Shown piece after piece: positions 12,031-23,786 of a stretch of DNA of 64,000 nt. The notes beneath the pieces were generated by a model. The model was not told where the DNA came from. It saw only the letters and a program-made list of their open reading frames with translations, and did not search any database. Position 1 is the stretch's first letter, and the number at the start of each line of letters is the position of its first letter. A program made the translations under genes and the position numbers. This stretch comes from Parelaphostrongylus tenuis (lineage: Eukaryota; Nematoda; Chromadorea; Rhabditida; Metastrongylidae). The stretch lies in the NCBI GenBank assembly GCA_019055375.1, contig JAHQIW010000415.1, forward strand, positions 62,001-126,000. Reading direction: 5' to 3'.

Positions 12031-12246
12031 TCATTCTGGAGCGACTACTCTATTTATCGCGCACAGCAGATCGGTGCCAGGCTTGCGTGGGAGAAGCTCA
12101 CTCCGATCGACAAAGAATGTCGAGTACCTGCGGTAAACCGAATAAGTGAAAAAGCACGGCCATTCCATAATTTTGAGGAGAATAGGCCCGGACAGCATTT
12201 ACAACGCTTAGAGCAACTTCTCAAGTACCACAAAACTCACACGTAA
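12031..12246 (+). other. Non-ATG open frame, 71 codons, unassigned
   Basis: Open between two stops with coding-like residue use: polar and charged, with one Trp in the stretch RLAWEKLTPIDKECRVPAV. It has no ATG, and a possible splice donor (CAC|GTAAAA) sits at its end. I do not recognise the sequence. It could be an exon of an unannotated gene or a decayed transposon fragment. The next open frame on this strand is at 13235, but I found no phase-compatible junction to it. Confidence 0.25.
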
Positions 12247-13218
12247 AACCGAAGATTATTGGGAGGAATGAAGCTTAAAAAAGACAGTAAACGAAAACCT
12301 AGGATCTACGTAATATTTGAGGCTAGAACGCATAAATAATTATGGAAATAAGCGCAAGCTTCATTCCGACCAAAAAGTTTGGGTGAATTCAAATGTCTAA
12401 AAACTTAATATCCTATGCTACACTATGTGAATCACGCCGAGATCATTGAGATCTCTAACGTTAGCGGTTCAGTGAGTTGAGAATTAGAATGGATTAACTC
12501 AGTGATGCGCTTTCTTTACAAATGGTAATTAGCTTGAAAGCGACACTTCAACGGTTTCCTGTTGTTTGATAGATTGAGAAATGACTGTTTGCCTACAGGC
12601 TTGAGAAAGAAACCAAACGAATTGTAAATACATTACTGAAAATTAATTTAGCATAGATTATGACATGAACTACTGTTTACAAATCATTCAGTAAAATACA
12701 CTCTAATCGCACTTTCATTTCAGTGTTAATAAAATTTATTGCTGGCAATGAAAATTCAGAAAATTAATTTCGAATAATTTCGTAATAAAACATAAGCCGA
12801 CTTTCACTAAACCTCGATGTGGAGGGTGGAAACTGTCTCACGGACGATCCTTTGAACTCTTTTGAGCTTTTAGAACGAGACAGTTTATGAGACAATGTAG
12901 AATTGTTGATCTTAAAAAAATGTTGGAAAAACATTGCTGGGAATGAAATATAATAGGTAATCAGAAAAATAATTTCGGATTTGTAAATTCATGCTTCTTC
13001 CATACGTTCTAGCAAAACTTTTTCTCAGAAACCGATATTGATAAGGGCTTCGTGACCGGATAGTTATAATGTTCGTCGCAGCGCGCGAGGTACCATGCCC
13101 GACCCCGTAACACTCTCTTGCATTCGACAACGGACGCCCTATGGATGGCCACACCCAGGACATCTTTGAGATTGCAAGGAGACAAGTTCAGTTAGTATCC
13201 CACGACGTAAAAGAAGAA

Positions 13219-13465
13219 TGCGAAAAAACGTGTTGAATGCCAGAAGCGCTGGGATCTGTACGTAGAGAAATACTATAAAGACAGATCAAAGAAGTGTGAA
13301 GTAAAGTGTAACAATGTCGATTTAATTATTATCTCCGGCAAGTCTCAAGACTACAATCTACAGTGTCAAGACAAATGTGGAATAATCTACTTCCAAGAGT
13401 TCAATCCCGCACATGTCACACCTACCGAATGCCGCTTGTTCAAGCACCTCAAAAACTTTCTGTGA
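13219..13465 (+). other. Cys-rich open frame ending in TGA, unassigned
   Basis: A non-ATG frame of about 80 codons ending in TGA at 13463. It contains five or six cysteines in a C-x3-C, C-x3-C pattern (KKCEVKC and LQCQDKC) plus several aromatic residues (DLYVEKYYKD, IIYFQEF). An acceptor-like TGAATGCCAG lies at 13234-13243, so a terminal exon from 13244 is possible. The cysteine spacing suggests a secreted disulfide-bonded protein, but I cannot name a family. Chance openness is possible at this length. Confidence 0.3.
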
Positions 13466-14349
13466 CAGAATGCTTCAAAAATTAGAAGGCTAAATCTACC
13501 TTCAACTATTTTCTCGCTAAGAGAAACCCAGAATTTTGAGAAGAAGTGTAACTAAACATCTCGTTTAGATAAAACCTGTGGACACCAATGACTTTTATTT
13601 AGATTCACAAAGTTGGTTTTTGGACCCTTTCCCGGCCTTACCAGGCCTCTCATACTTTCGAGGTCGGTAAATTAGTGGACGACTTGTCTGGAGCTATCTC
13701 ATTCTCTCAAAATCCACTCACAAACTAACATAACCATCCCGGAACAGGAGGGCAAACCGACTTGAATAGTACTTAACGGTTATAAAAAAGCAAAAATCTG
13801 TATACAGCAGCCGAATATAAACATTAACGTTGAACACCGAGGATAACGGAAGCGAAGAAATGAATTGAATGTATAAAGCGGTGAGATGCCCAGAAAAGAT
13901 CTGAACTCAGATCATTGAAAGAAAATTGTCATATTCATTCTGGGTTAAGATATGCAACTTAGAACTAGAAGTTACTATTCTATTTTAATTACCTGAATAT
14001 CTAATATAAAAGAAGATTACAAATTGACATTGCGTCACAAAATCCAATGTGTGAAATTTTTGTAGCATTCGATGATAGAAATAAGAAATGGCGACGTACT
14101 TTAATTTCTATAGGAGGAAAGGTCGTCAATGGACCACACAAAGTCCAATTTCGACGACTGCAGTGGATGTTGAGGCAAGTGCGAGGAATTCTACACATAA
14201 TTTACATTAATTGTCAGCGTGCTTAAAAAAATTAACTAAGAACAATATGAATTTTGTGAAAGCTTTTTTTTTGAATTAGTTCGTCTGACAGACGCGATAA
14301 AACGTAGAAAGCATTTGGTCTGTATTACCGTCGCAGTATCCTAATTAAT
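13466..14349. other. No gene or repeat recognised
   Basis: AT-rich sequence with no motif-bearing frame, no splice-compatible exon I could support and no match to other repeats in the window. Confidence 0.35.
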
Positions 14350-15334
14350 CTTAATCACGGGACGACGACTCTATCAAATAAACAATAATAAAAAATGGCT
14401 TCATTTTGGAGAAGTGTACAATTTTTGTTGAGTCTGATTGTATGACAGCAAGCAAAGTGCACGTTCGTTATAAAAATTTGTAGCGCTATCACCATAAAAG
14501 CCGCTTCTTGGAAAATAATAAATATGATTGAGAGTCTTTCACAAGCTCTTATATGCCACCATTGCCATCTGCACAAATGCTGAGTATCAAATTCTCCTAT
14601 TACTTTCAAATCTCGTTTTCATGTCATTTGTGTTGATGGATGCAAATAGCTTTTTCGTATTCATCATCCAAAGTGTTACGAACTTTTCGCGTTCAAGTTT
14701 TATGTCGCATGATTATTGCGACATACCTTTCTGATCATTGTCACTGAATTTTTGTCGAGCTAACTCTCCATGGGCTTAAGATAGCCTGGATAGAGAGTTT
14801 CTAACTGGATTGCTACGAATGGGATATTCCCCGTATGAGTGCGGTATCAATATCTACACCACTGAGATTTAAAAGCTTTATGGGACCTGAACAAGGTCAA
14901 TAGTCGATTCGCTTCAGCAAATACATGTGAACCCTCCATTTTTCAACGAGCACTGTCCATCTAAGCTAACACTGCTCGAACAATGCGAACATACTGAATA
15001 CTACAGACAACACATCCTACTTTATGTCTTTCGGTTAAGAGCAAAATACGTATAGCTTGCCAATTTTTCTTAACAAGCTCTAAATCTATTTTGTTCGGAA
15101 AACAACGTCACACTTGTAATTTCATTTTCATCTCACAGCCTTGAACACTATATTATTAATTGATATATTATTAAGAATTATCACAAAGCTCGGCTCATGC
15201 CCTTTTGCTATTTATAATCGCATCACATTCACCTTTCACGTTCCGGACCGTCGAGTGATTCGAGTGGGCATCAACAACACTTCAGTTTTTTCCTATCGCG
15301 TGCAAGAGTAGCCCAATGGGTCCTTCTCACTTAG
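14350..15334. repeat. Tandem duplication, unit 1 (about 985 bp)
   Basis: Almost the same sequence as 15335-16318. Both units contain an identical 68-codon plus-strand frame (14528-14734 and 15512-15718), which is 984 bp apart. The last ~100 bp of this unit (from about 15228) is the 3' end of an RTE element, cut at CCCAATGGGTCC. The other ~880 bp resembles nothing else in the window. Differences between units are mostly single substitutions and A-run lengths. The identical frame has no known domain and is probably not a gene. Confidence 0.85.
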
Positions 15335-16318
15335 CACTTAGTCACAAGACGACGATTCTATCAAATAAACAATAAGAAAAGTCGCTTTATTTTGGAGAAG
15401 TGTACAATTTTTGTTGAGTCTGATTGTATGACAGCAAGCAAAGTGCACGTTCGTTATAAAATTTGTAGCGCTATCACCATAAAGCCGCTTCTTGGAAAAT
15501 AATAAATATGATTGAGAGTCTTTCACAAGCTCTTATATGCCACCATTGCCATCTGCACAAATGCTGAGTATCAAATTCTCCTATTACTTTCAAATCTCGT
15601 TTTCATGTCATTTGTGTTGATGGATGCAAATAGCTTTTTCGTATTCATCATCCAAAGTGTTACGAACTTTTCGCGTTCAAGTTTTATGTCGCATGATTAT
15701 TGCGACATACCTTTCTGATCATTGTCGCTAAATTTTTGTCGAGCTAACTCTCCATGGGAATAAGATAGCCTGGATAGAGAGTTTCTAACTGGATTGCTAC
15801 GAATGGGATATTCCCCGTATGAGCGCGGTATCAATATCTACACCACTGAGATTTAAAAGCTTTATGGGACCTGGACAAGGTCAATAGTCGATTCGCTTCA
15901 GCAAATACATGTGAACCCTCCATTTTTCAACGAGCACTGTCCATCTAAGCTAACACTGCTCGAACAATGCGAACATACTGAATATTACAGACAACATATC
16001 CTACTTTATGGCTTTCGGTTAAGAGGAAATACGTATAGCTTGCCAATTTTTCTTAACAAGCTCTAAATCTATTTTGTTCGGAAAACAACGTCACACTTGT
16101 AATTTCATTTTCATCTCACAGCCTTGAGCACTATATTATTAATTGATATATTATTGAGAATTATCACAAAGCTCAGCTTATGCCCTTTTGCTATTTATAA
16201 TCGCATCACATTCACCTGTCACGTATCGTTCCGAAGCGTCGATTGATTTGAGTGGGCACCAACACACTTCAGTTTTTTCCTATCGCGTGCAAGAGTAGCC
16301 CAATGGGTCCTTTTCGAT
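15335..16318. repeat. Tandem duplication, unit 2, joined to the RTE body
   Basis: Second copy of the ~985-bp unit. Unlike unit 1, its RTE 3'-end segment continues without a break into the rest of the RTE element. The duplication therefore arose after the RTE insertion, with one breakpoint inside the RTE C-terminal coding region. Confidence 0.85.
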
Positions 16319-19300
16319 CTAGGGATTCGTTGAGCATCATACCTTTCTTCTAGGCTTTTCGTGAAGAAATCGGACCATCGGATCGGTGGTCTTAATGTGG
16401 AACGCTCGACATCCCTAGAAATTCAGTTGGTAACGGCTCCGTCCATTGGTAGTCGTTGAAACGCATCACGTGTCCGGCCCACCTTATTTTCGATAGCCTG
16501 ACATGTAAAATATAGTCTTTGATCTTCGATCGTTGAACTAACATCGGCCTTTCGATGCGCGTTCAATAACGCCAAGTGATCTTTCACCCTGCTTACGTAG
16601 CGAACAGGTTTCTTCCGCGTGCGTTAGGACAGATATAATCGTCTAGTCGAACAGGTGGGCACGGAGTCGGAGGTTTTTTGTTTACTCCACTACATCCTCG
16701 ATACTTTAAGACGCTCCCCAAGCCGCTCGTTTCCTCCTGTTCAACTCTGGAGCTAGACCGTTGATCATGTTGATTTCACGACTTAGATAGACGTAACTGT
16801 GGTAACTGCATTCGGAGATGTTCGTTTCCTTGAGCATGAAGAGGAAAACCTATTCGTTCTTCATAAACATCGTTTTCCAGATTTAATTGGGAGCCATTTT
16901 TCCACAGGCGTTGTGGAAACCGGTCAACATTCGTTACCCCTGGCTGATACTTGTTGTTATGACAACGACAGCTTCAGCAAAGCCAAATAGTTTATTGTCG
17001 ACCGTCAGTTTTCACTCCCTTATCGTCTTATTCCAATATTCGCATAACGTTCTTGAGGGTGGAATTGAATAATTTTGAAGGAATCTTCTCGCCTTGTCGA
17101 ACCCCTCTTCTTACGTAGATAGTAATATCGTTCCTGAATGGCGATATTTTGATTTTATTATAGCCCAGGGACTATTGTTATGCACCAAGTAGGGACGCTC
17201 TGGTTGTTCAGAGACTCTATAACAGCTCTTGTTTCCATTAAATCAGAGGCCTTCTTCAAATCGATGAAACTTTGACAGAGCGGTAGTTTATACTCTCGTT
17301 AAGCTTCAATAAGTCTTGTGATCGCGTATGTGGTCTATGGCGCTAAATCCTTTCCGGAACTCTACTTGTTCACATGGCTCCCTTTGGTCTAAGGTTCTGT
17401 GGATCCTGTTCAGGGACTCGAGTGTAGAGTTTATAGACAACGGACACCAAGCAGAATGGGAGATAAATGCTTATGTCGTAAAGGTGTCCCTTTCTAAACA
17501 ACAATACGGTCTTGAGGGTTTTCCATTGATTGGGAACCGTGCATTCTGACAGGTAGCCAGTGAAGAGCCGAGTCAGGGCATTAACGAGAACTGGTGGTAG
17601 GGTCTTCAGGTTTTCTGGTCCAATCTTGTCCGGACCGGGTGGTGTCTTAATCGTCACCGACGATATGGCCTGTCGGATTTCGGGAGGGAGAAGCGGTGAA
17701 TAGACAAACTTATTCTCTTTCAGCTCAAGTGGCGGTAAGAGAACATGGCTAGTGAAAAGATCCGAGTAGTAGCCGTGGATGACTTTCTCCAGTGCCCTTC
17801 TCGAAGCTGTAAGTGCCCCGCCAGGGCACCGGACTGCAATCGTCTTGGTCTTGTAATTGGTGAAGCTTTGCTGGGCTTTGCAAAGCTCTTCCTTTCTTCT
17901 GTAGCTTCGGCCAGAACTGGTGCTCGTCTCTCTTCGAGGTCATCTTTTATCGTTTCTCTACACCTTTCCTCGGGTTCGGACGAGAGGTTGCGGTTGCCTG
18001 TAGCTCGTGCGATTCCTCGTTGACGTATCAGCTCGAGTGTCCGGGAAACAAGCGTTTCTCTTCGTATTTTTAGAAATCTCGGCTTTCATAGCTCTAACAT
18101 GAAGATGTTCGATGAATCGATCGTATACTACGTAGTTGCTGTCAACAACGGTACCTTCAAAAGAGCCGACTGATGCCTTGAATATATCCATCTTATGATA
18201 GTTGTGGGACTGCGTTTCTTGAGTTATTGACTTTCTCTCCTTTCCGCCAAAAATGGAACGTTGCGCGAAGGAGACGGCGGTATAATCCCTTATAGAATTT
18301 AGGAACAACAGCGACATCGGTCAAGCAAAACTTTCGATCTACTAAGATGTGGTCTAGTTCGTTATGGTACTCTCCATTGGGAGACTCCCACGTCCACCAC
18401 TGAGAGTGAGGTCTCCGGAATTGTGAGTTGCCATGGATGGTTTTGGTCGTTGTGTTAAACATGACTAGCCCAACACCCTGGTCGTTCATCTTAATCCGTG
18501 AGTCTCAATGTGACGCTCTTCAGGCGTTCTTCTAAGCCCGATTTTTGCGTGAAAATTTCCAACAATGACCTTGAAGGATGTACGGTCTTTTCTGAAGAAC
18601 TTTTCGAAATCATTATAGAGCGCTTCGATTTTCTTCGTCATAGCTTGCTGTTGATGTGTAAGCAACGAAGATGCTCAAATGCGGCATTGATCCACATCAT
18701 TTCAACCGCAATCGTCCGATTCGGGTTGTGAGCTGTTGAAATGAATCGATCTTCATAGTCAAATACTTTGACGAGAACGCCAACGCCGCCAACACCTTTG
18801 CGATCGCATGTGCAACAAACAGTTGTTCTCCAGTGTCATAAAGGATAAAAGGATAAAGCTCTCGGCGTTGATCAATTCCTGAGGGATGCACCATGCATTC
18901 GACTTCAATTTTCAACTTCGTTTGAGGTGATTGAATGCATATCTGGCCTTTACAATGACTCACGGTGGCCTCCCGCTGAACCGAGTCAGTGCTGCTTGTC
19001 CTCCCAGACAAGTCTGAGACCTGCCTGGTACCAATTTACCGACCCCGGAGGAATGGATGGCTTGGCGAGCCATGAGTGCGAGATCGAACCATTGACCTCG
19101 TGTGCGACACAGAGCACCTCTAACCACTGCGTCCAGTGTCATAAGCAACATGAAATGAATGACGTCTTCTCGTCTAAGCCAGACCAATTGCGTCATACCT
19201 GGTCCTTTTTGCCTGCATTAATAGATTTTCTTCAACGGATTCACATGCAAGTGTTCGTGCATTATAGGAACAGATCGTGACTTTAGTCCGATTTACTTCT

Positions 19301-19761
19301 GGCTCTGAGATCTGAGCAGCCCCTCCGTACTCGCCCCAATCGACGCTGCTGTAGCGGGGCTCCTTCGAGGTCAGGGAAATAAGGCCCCTTTTTATTGGTG
19401 TTTCGAGCGTTTTTTGCAGCCATGGTATAGTCTGGTAGGCTATAAACGTGGGGCTGGATACTCATGAGCAACGTGCCAGTCTCTCTGAGAACCGTGGGGG
19501 GCTCATTTGTTAGAGGTGACTCCTAACCGCCTCCAATGTACTTCTCACCCGCTTGATTCCAGGTCTTTGACCAATTTGACTCATAGAAATGAAAGTTTGC
19601 CAAATTGACGCTGCAAAAGCAGGGAGCCTATTCTCTAAATCACTCTGCATCTCTGAGAGCACGTGGCCGCTTTCAGTTCGTGCTAATTTCCCTCTCCACC
19701 ACCTGAGCTTCACGTGCACTCGCGGCTAGCCGGGGGGATTCCTCAAAGAGGGAGATCCGTG
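16207..19761 (-). mobile_element. RTE-type LINE, copy A, decayed and SINE-interrupted
   Basis: A non-LTR retrotransposon covering 5' UTR, APE endonuclease, reverse transcriptase and C-terminal region on the minus strand. The endonuclease end shows NELDHILVDRKF (about 18340-18375). The RT region shows PGPDKIGPENLK and VLLFRKG (about 17520-17650) and a damaged VSVVYKLYTR block. The C-terminal part runs to about 16220. Many stops and frameshifts make it inactive. The 5' boundary near 19761 is set by where similarity with copy B (24403-27733) stops, just after TCCGTG. A SINE lies in the endonuclease region (18842-19131), and the 3' end takes part in the tandem duplication. Confidence 0.9.
18842..19131 (-). 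mobile_element. tRNA-derived SINE, family S2, nested in RTE copy A
   Basis: Interrupts the RTE endonuclease sequence and is flanked by the 13-bp direct repeat TCCAGTGTCATAA (18829-18841 and 19132-19144). RTE copy B reads straight through the same place (near 27085-27100) without an insert. The minus-strand head contains GCAGTGGTTAGAGGTGCTC and GGTTCGATCTCGC, as A-box and B-box-like motifs. The tail is a short repeat of TTATCCTT, not poly(A). Confidence 0.9.
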
Positions 19762-19939
19762 ACCGCATCACATTATAAGATGCATTTTCAAAACTTCTAC
19801 AGGTTGATCAGAATTTCAAGCCAGCGAAAACTACGAGTTTGCTTATACGAAGTCAAAATCATGCATAGTGAAGAAGAATTATAATAAAACGCACACTGCA
19901 GCGTTGGTTTGCAACGCAATCCTGGCGAATTCAACCTTA

Positions 19940-20130
19940 TAGGCAAAAGGGGTCATAGACGACGGCGGCGATGATTTGAAAGCTTTAGTGGAATCGAACA
20001 TGAGCACAATTGTTCGAAAACATTTAAAAGAAGTTGGTGTAGGGGCCTCAAATACTTTGCATCATATGAAAATTGTGAAAGTCACGAAAGCTCGCCAAAT
20101 GTACGTTTTATGACTGCTTATACGCCGCAC
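19940..20130 (+). pseudogene. Mariner transposase N-terminal (HTH) remnant
   Basis: A frame reading DLKALVESNMSTIVRKHLKE then TLHHMKIVKVTKARQMYVL resembles the helix-turn-helix and linker of mariner transposases (consensus like LLETLLEQNP..TTR and HLKQIGKVKKLDKWVPHEL). It ends in a stop at the usual position of the HEL motif. No catalytic domain follows. Short and degenerate, so moderate confidence. Confidence 0.5.
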
Positions 20131-20747
20131 TAGTCACACTGAACTAAGTTTGGCACCTTCGACATTGGTTGAGGTACATTTTTCTTGAAGGCCACCGTTT
20201 CCTCAGGCATCTCAATAAATCCCTGTGCGATGAATACTTCGAAAATCAAATCAACTTCTAAAGTGTCTTCAACAGATTGTCCCTGAAGGAACAAAGGAGT
20301 GATACAAGTAAACTCGTTGTATGCTAAAATCTACTATTTTTACTAATTAGTATTTCTCCTGATTAAGTTGATTTTGATCCGAGAAATTTCAGTTCAAAAA
20401 ACAGGATGAAATCCACCATTGACTTCCAAAGAAGCTAATAGCTGAACATTGAGAAAACTTGAGCTGCTTTACAAGTTGGTGATTTACGTGGAGAATTCTC
20501 CTTTTCTGCATATTGTTGTTGGATAGATGAGAATTATTGAACAACCCCGATTACGCCATAACTATTGACAGAGTCAAATCTCAATCAAAAGGGAAATGCA
20601 TGACCATCACACTTGACCTGGAACATTTTTTCAAATAGGCCTTTGATTTGTAAGTGTTTCATCCGTTACTATATGTCAACAGAATATGCTTAACCTCACA
20701 CGAACATTAAATATATTGCGACAATCTCAGCAGTTCTTGCCCTCAAT

Positions 20748-20990
20748 TCATTCCATCGCATCAGTATTGGCGGTGGTCTTTAAATTTTTCCTCAATGCCA
20801 GCCTGTTAGCCAAGTTTTTTGTCTGTTCCATAGATGTTCTCAGGCATTCCTTGACTTGATTCTTCCTAGAATATCGTGGTAGATTTTTCAGTGAATTATC
20901 GGACAGGTTCTTTGGTGTTATCTGGCAGGGGCTCTTGGAAAACATTTTTTCTAACAATTCCCAAGACCGACAGTCTAATATCCTCGGCAT
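20748..20990 (-). other. 80-codon open frame, unassigned
   Basis: An ATG-to-stop frame rich in Lys, Asn and Leu, with no signal peptide, membrane segment or known motif. It lies just beyond the 3' side of the Penelope fragment and could be chance or a remnant. The rest of 20131-21064 shows nothing recognisable. Confidence 0.15.
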
Positions 20991-21064
20991 GCTTCGATAT
21001 ATTTCCTGACTTTCTTCTTTACGCCAAACACGGGGTGCTACATTACACTTTGCGTAACAACTAA

Positions 21065-22150
21065 CGTTTAGGCAGTTCGCCTTCTTCAGAGCCTAGGAAC
21101 GTCAAATTGTCGGCAATCCAATCAGTCAAAAACCTCCATTACTCCTTAAGAAAAAATCACCACGCCTAGATTTCAATCGCATCAAGCACAAAATCAACTC
21201 TCAACATACTCACCGCATTTTATAGTGTTCCACTGAATGATTCAATTGGAGATTACCGGAAAGAGATCACATAGGCTCGTAATGCATCCTACCTATCAAA
21301 ACAATAGTCTTATATACTGACTCAAATCACGGGTGTTAACTGGGCATTCCTCCCTGCGGTTTATGCCTGGGTTGGTCGTATTAATCCAAAACGCATCCAA
21401 GATCTTTCGCGCTGATGTTCTTAGCTTTTGCGCAAGGATGGTGACTTCGATTTCAACTCAACTCCGTCGTGTTTCTGTTCTCTATGCGTCCCCAGAGGGG
21501 TGTTCCGTCTGTTAAGACGCTTGTCAGTCAGGTGTTCTTCTATGCGGGCATAGAGCGGCCTCCCCGTTTCGCCAATATATTTATCACTATACGCTTTGCA
21601 AGAGATTAGGTGGACTCTACCTACACTCGTGCAATCACCATTTCTGCCGTTAGAACATATTTTACAATCTTTCATCATGCAGAGACGGTCACATGAGCGA
21701 TTGCGAACTACTTGGCGTCTTAGAGTATTCAGTGGTACTTCAATAATAGCCATCGCTTGCTCTAAACAAGCTCTTTTCAAGCAGCTTTTCATAGCTGTAC
21801 TATTCTCTATCAAAAAGAACAGGAGGATTCCTTTCATTCGGGTTTTTGTTCGGAGGCGTACTCTTTCCTCTAACCTAAGCCGAGGGGCTACAAATTCGTA
21901 TCCATTAGAAGTGGCTATTTCGCGAGCCAGTTTCCGGATTCTACTCTCTGCTGTTCCCCGGTACACCCAATGGCGCCTATTCGAAACATGTTTTTTACTA
22001 ATGCCTTTTTCGTATGTGAGGAGAGGTAGTGAATCAGGATATTCTTATTACTTAGCTGACGATACCATTTTGTTATGTAACTATTCTCGACTAAGTTTAT
22101 TTGCACGTTCAAGAAAGGAATCCAATTGTCTTTTGGTATCTCACGAGTGA
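21065..22150 (-). mobile_element. Penelope-like retroelement fragment with GIY-YIG domain
   Basis: The minus strand encodes the end of a Penelope-type reverse transcriptase, with ITKWYRQLSNKNILIHYLSS at about 22070-22010, then a frameshift. An open frame (21966-21421) follows and carries a Cys-bearing linker (CKICSNGRNGDC) and the GIY-YIG motif core HLISC...DKYIGETGRPLYARIEEH. That domain is the nuclease used for integration by Penelope elements. About 350 bp of non-coding 3' sequence runs to 21065 and recurs at 43700-44180. The upstream RT palm is absent, so this is a 5'-truncated, dead copy. Confidence 0.85.
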
Positions 22151-22159
22151 ATCAATATA

Positions 22160-22262
22160 CTCTGACTGTTCATCCAGCAGAGGATTGGGGAGTGGAACTC
22201 GGCTCCACGCGCACCGTGACGAGCATCACAACCACTCGACCACGTCGCTCCCAGATGACAGA
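22160..22262 (-). repeat. SINE family S3 head (tRNA-Ser/Leu-like)
   Basis: The minus strand reads GACGTGGTCGAGTGGTTGTG, close to the A box and D-arm of class II tRNAs, followed by GGAGCCGAGTTCCACTCCCC in the B-box position. Three longer members occur at 29.47, 29.85 and 32.53 kb. Here only the head region is recognised. Confidence 0.6.
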
Positions 22263-23120
22263 TATAATAAAATTTTGATCTTAAGTAAACTTTATCGGTA
22301 CGAAAAAAGAGATAACTACCGAAAGACTTTCTACAAGCGTATAAGGATGCCCAGTGCTTTCAAAAATCCTCACTTTTCGATGAGAAAGCTATGTCATTAA
22401 GATAAAAACTTATTTCAAACTCCTTTTCCACATCTCTTTCGACGTTAATGTATAAGTGTAAGCGAAAATAAATATTCTGCAATGTGTGATTTTCAGATAA
22501 AAATCCAAATGGGAGTTTTTGTTACCTAGTTTGCGTAAGCCTTGATAAAGTTCACATCTATCATCTTGTGGAGTATCCCTTTGCAAAAAAAAGTGCATTT
22601 TCTTCACCGAAGTTTTTGGAACTTTCACTGATGTTGCAGTTTTTCTACTCTAAATATTCAACATTCAGCAACTCATAGAGTCAAGATCAGTAACATCAAA
22701 TGACCTTTGCTAGTACATTAGCACCCTGTCAACAGTCTATCACTGTTCCTTGAAGTTGTCCTTCTACAATCAACAGTCAGTACTTCCTACTTTTCAATAG
22801 AGCATTAGTCTTTCAGTAGCTTGAAAAATAAAGATTTCAGTAAGGGGACTAGTTTCAAAAAATACCTCCTTAGTGTGCAGTGATAAAGAAGAGGATGGTT
22901 TCTTCTGGGAAAGCTAAACCGCTCTTTGTACCTTTCCAGCGGATTCATTGACAGTCACATGGTAATACTTAGATGATCGCAGTATCCCATTGCCATGGAA
23001 AAATAGTATATTGCCCAGCAGATTTCTATAACCATGCATCACAACGATTCGTTATTTCAACAGGAAAGCGAAATCCTTTAGAAATGAGTGAATTTCCAAC
23101 TAATAATCAATCAGGAGTCA
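22263..23120. other. No gene seen
   Basis: AT-rich sequence between repeats, without motif-bearing frames or similarity to other parts of the window that I could detect. Confidence 0.35.
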
Positions 23121-23124
23121 TTTT

Positions 23125-23370
23125 TATTTGACCGCTACTTGCGGTGTTATGATGTTTAGATATACTCAATAATGTAGAGTGCTATGCAAAAGCGTTTGCG
23201 TCAGACGTGATTCAAACCCAGATCTTACTCTTTCCGGGAGCGTATGCCAACCGTTACACCACCGAAGCTTAGCACACGCTATCGGATAGAATGAAATCTG
23301 GGTTAGAATCACGTTTGACACAAAAGTTTTTTCACAGCACTCTACATTATTGGGAATATCTAAATTTCCA
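23125..23370. mobile_element. Foldback element F2 with inverted tRNA-like pair
   Basis: Starts TTATTTGACCG and has outer arms AATGTAGAGTGCTATGCAAAA and the matching inverted AGCACTCTACATTATTGGG. Between them are two opposing degenerate tRNA-like pieces (GATTCAAACCCA on one side, TGGGTTAGAATCACG on the other). Same architecture as 4166-4560. Confidence 0.65.
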
Positions 23371-23507
23371 ATTCTTATTGCGCATGTTTGTCACCTGTCT
23401 TATGAGAGTGGGACTGTCTTCTAATACTCATCATTCAACCGATGGCCTGTTTTACAATCATCTCCCAAATATCAGGCATGTACACTTTGTAGAAGTCAAT
23501 TAGTTTC

Positions 23508-23786
23508 TTACACCTGAGTTTTGTGCTTCCTTGCACTCCTCTCAACGACATCAAAGAGTAGGGGCACGATTCTGGACGACAATACATTCATTGACCACTC
23601 ACCGATTACCTTCTTATCAGTGTACTCTCGATGTGATCGAGAGCAAATCAGTTCCGAAAGCGCACCTATGGAGTCAGTGTGAGCGCCGCAGCAATGAACA
23701 AAGGTGAAGTATGTACTATTACTGATTTGCCCAAGAGCGTCTATGGCTTCACACAGAATTTTCAGCAAGCCGTGGCTCCTCTTCAC
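23508..23786 (-). other. Coding-like open frame, 92 codons, unassigned
   Basis: An ATG-to-stop frame with balanced residue use, including FTFVHCCGAHTDSIGALSEL. A good splice donor (TCG|GTGAGTGG) lies inside it near 23590, so the true exon may end there. No domain recognised. It could be an exon of a missed gene. The flanking 23371-23507 and 23787-24402 show nothing else. Confidence 0.3.

Noticed and set aside
14528..15718. Identical 68-codon frames in the two tandem units as a duplicated gene
   Set aside because: Identity is explained by recent DNA duplication. The frame has no recognisable domain, and the neighbouring sequence is equally conserved.
21596..22150. 184-codon plus-strand frame
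   Set aside because: It is the antisense shadow of the Penelope RT/GIY-YIG coding region on the minus strand.
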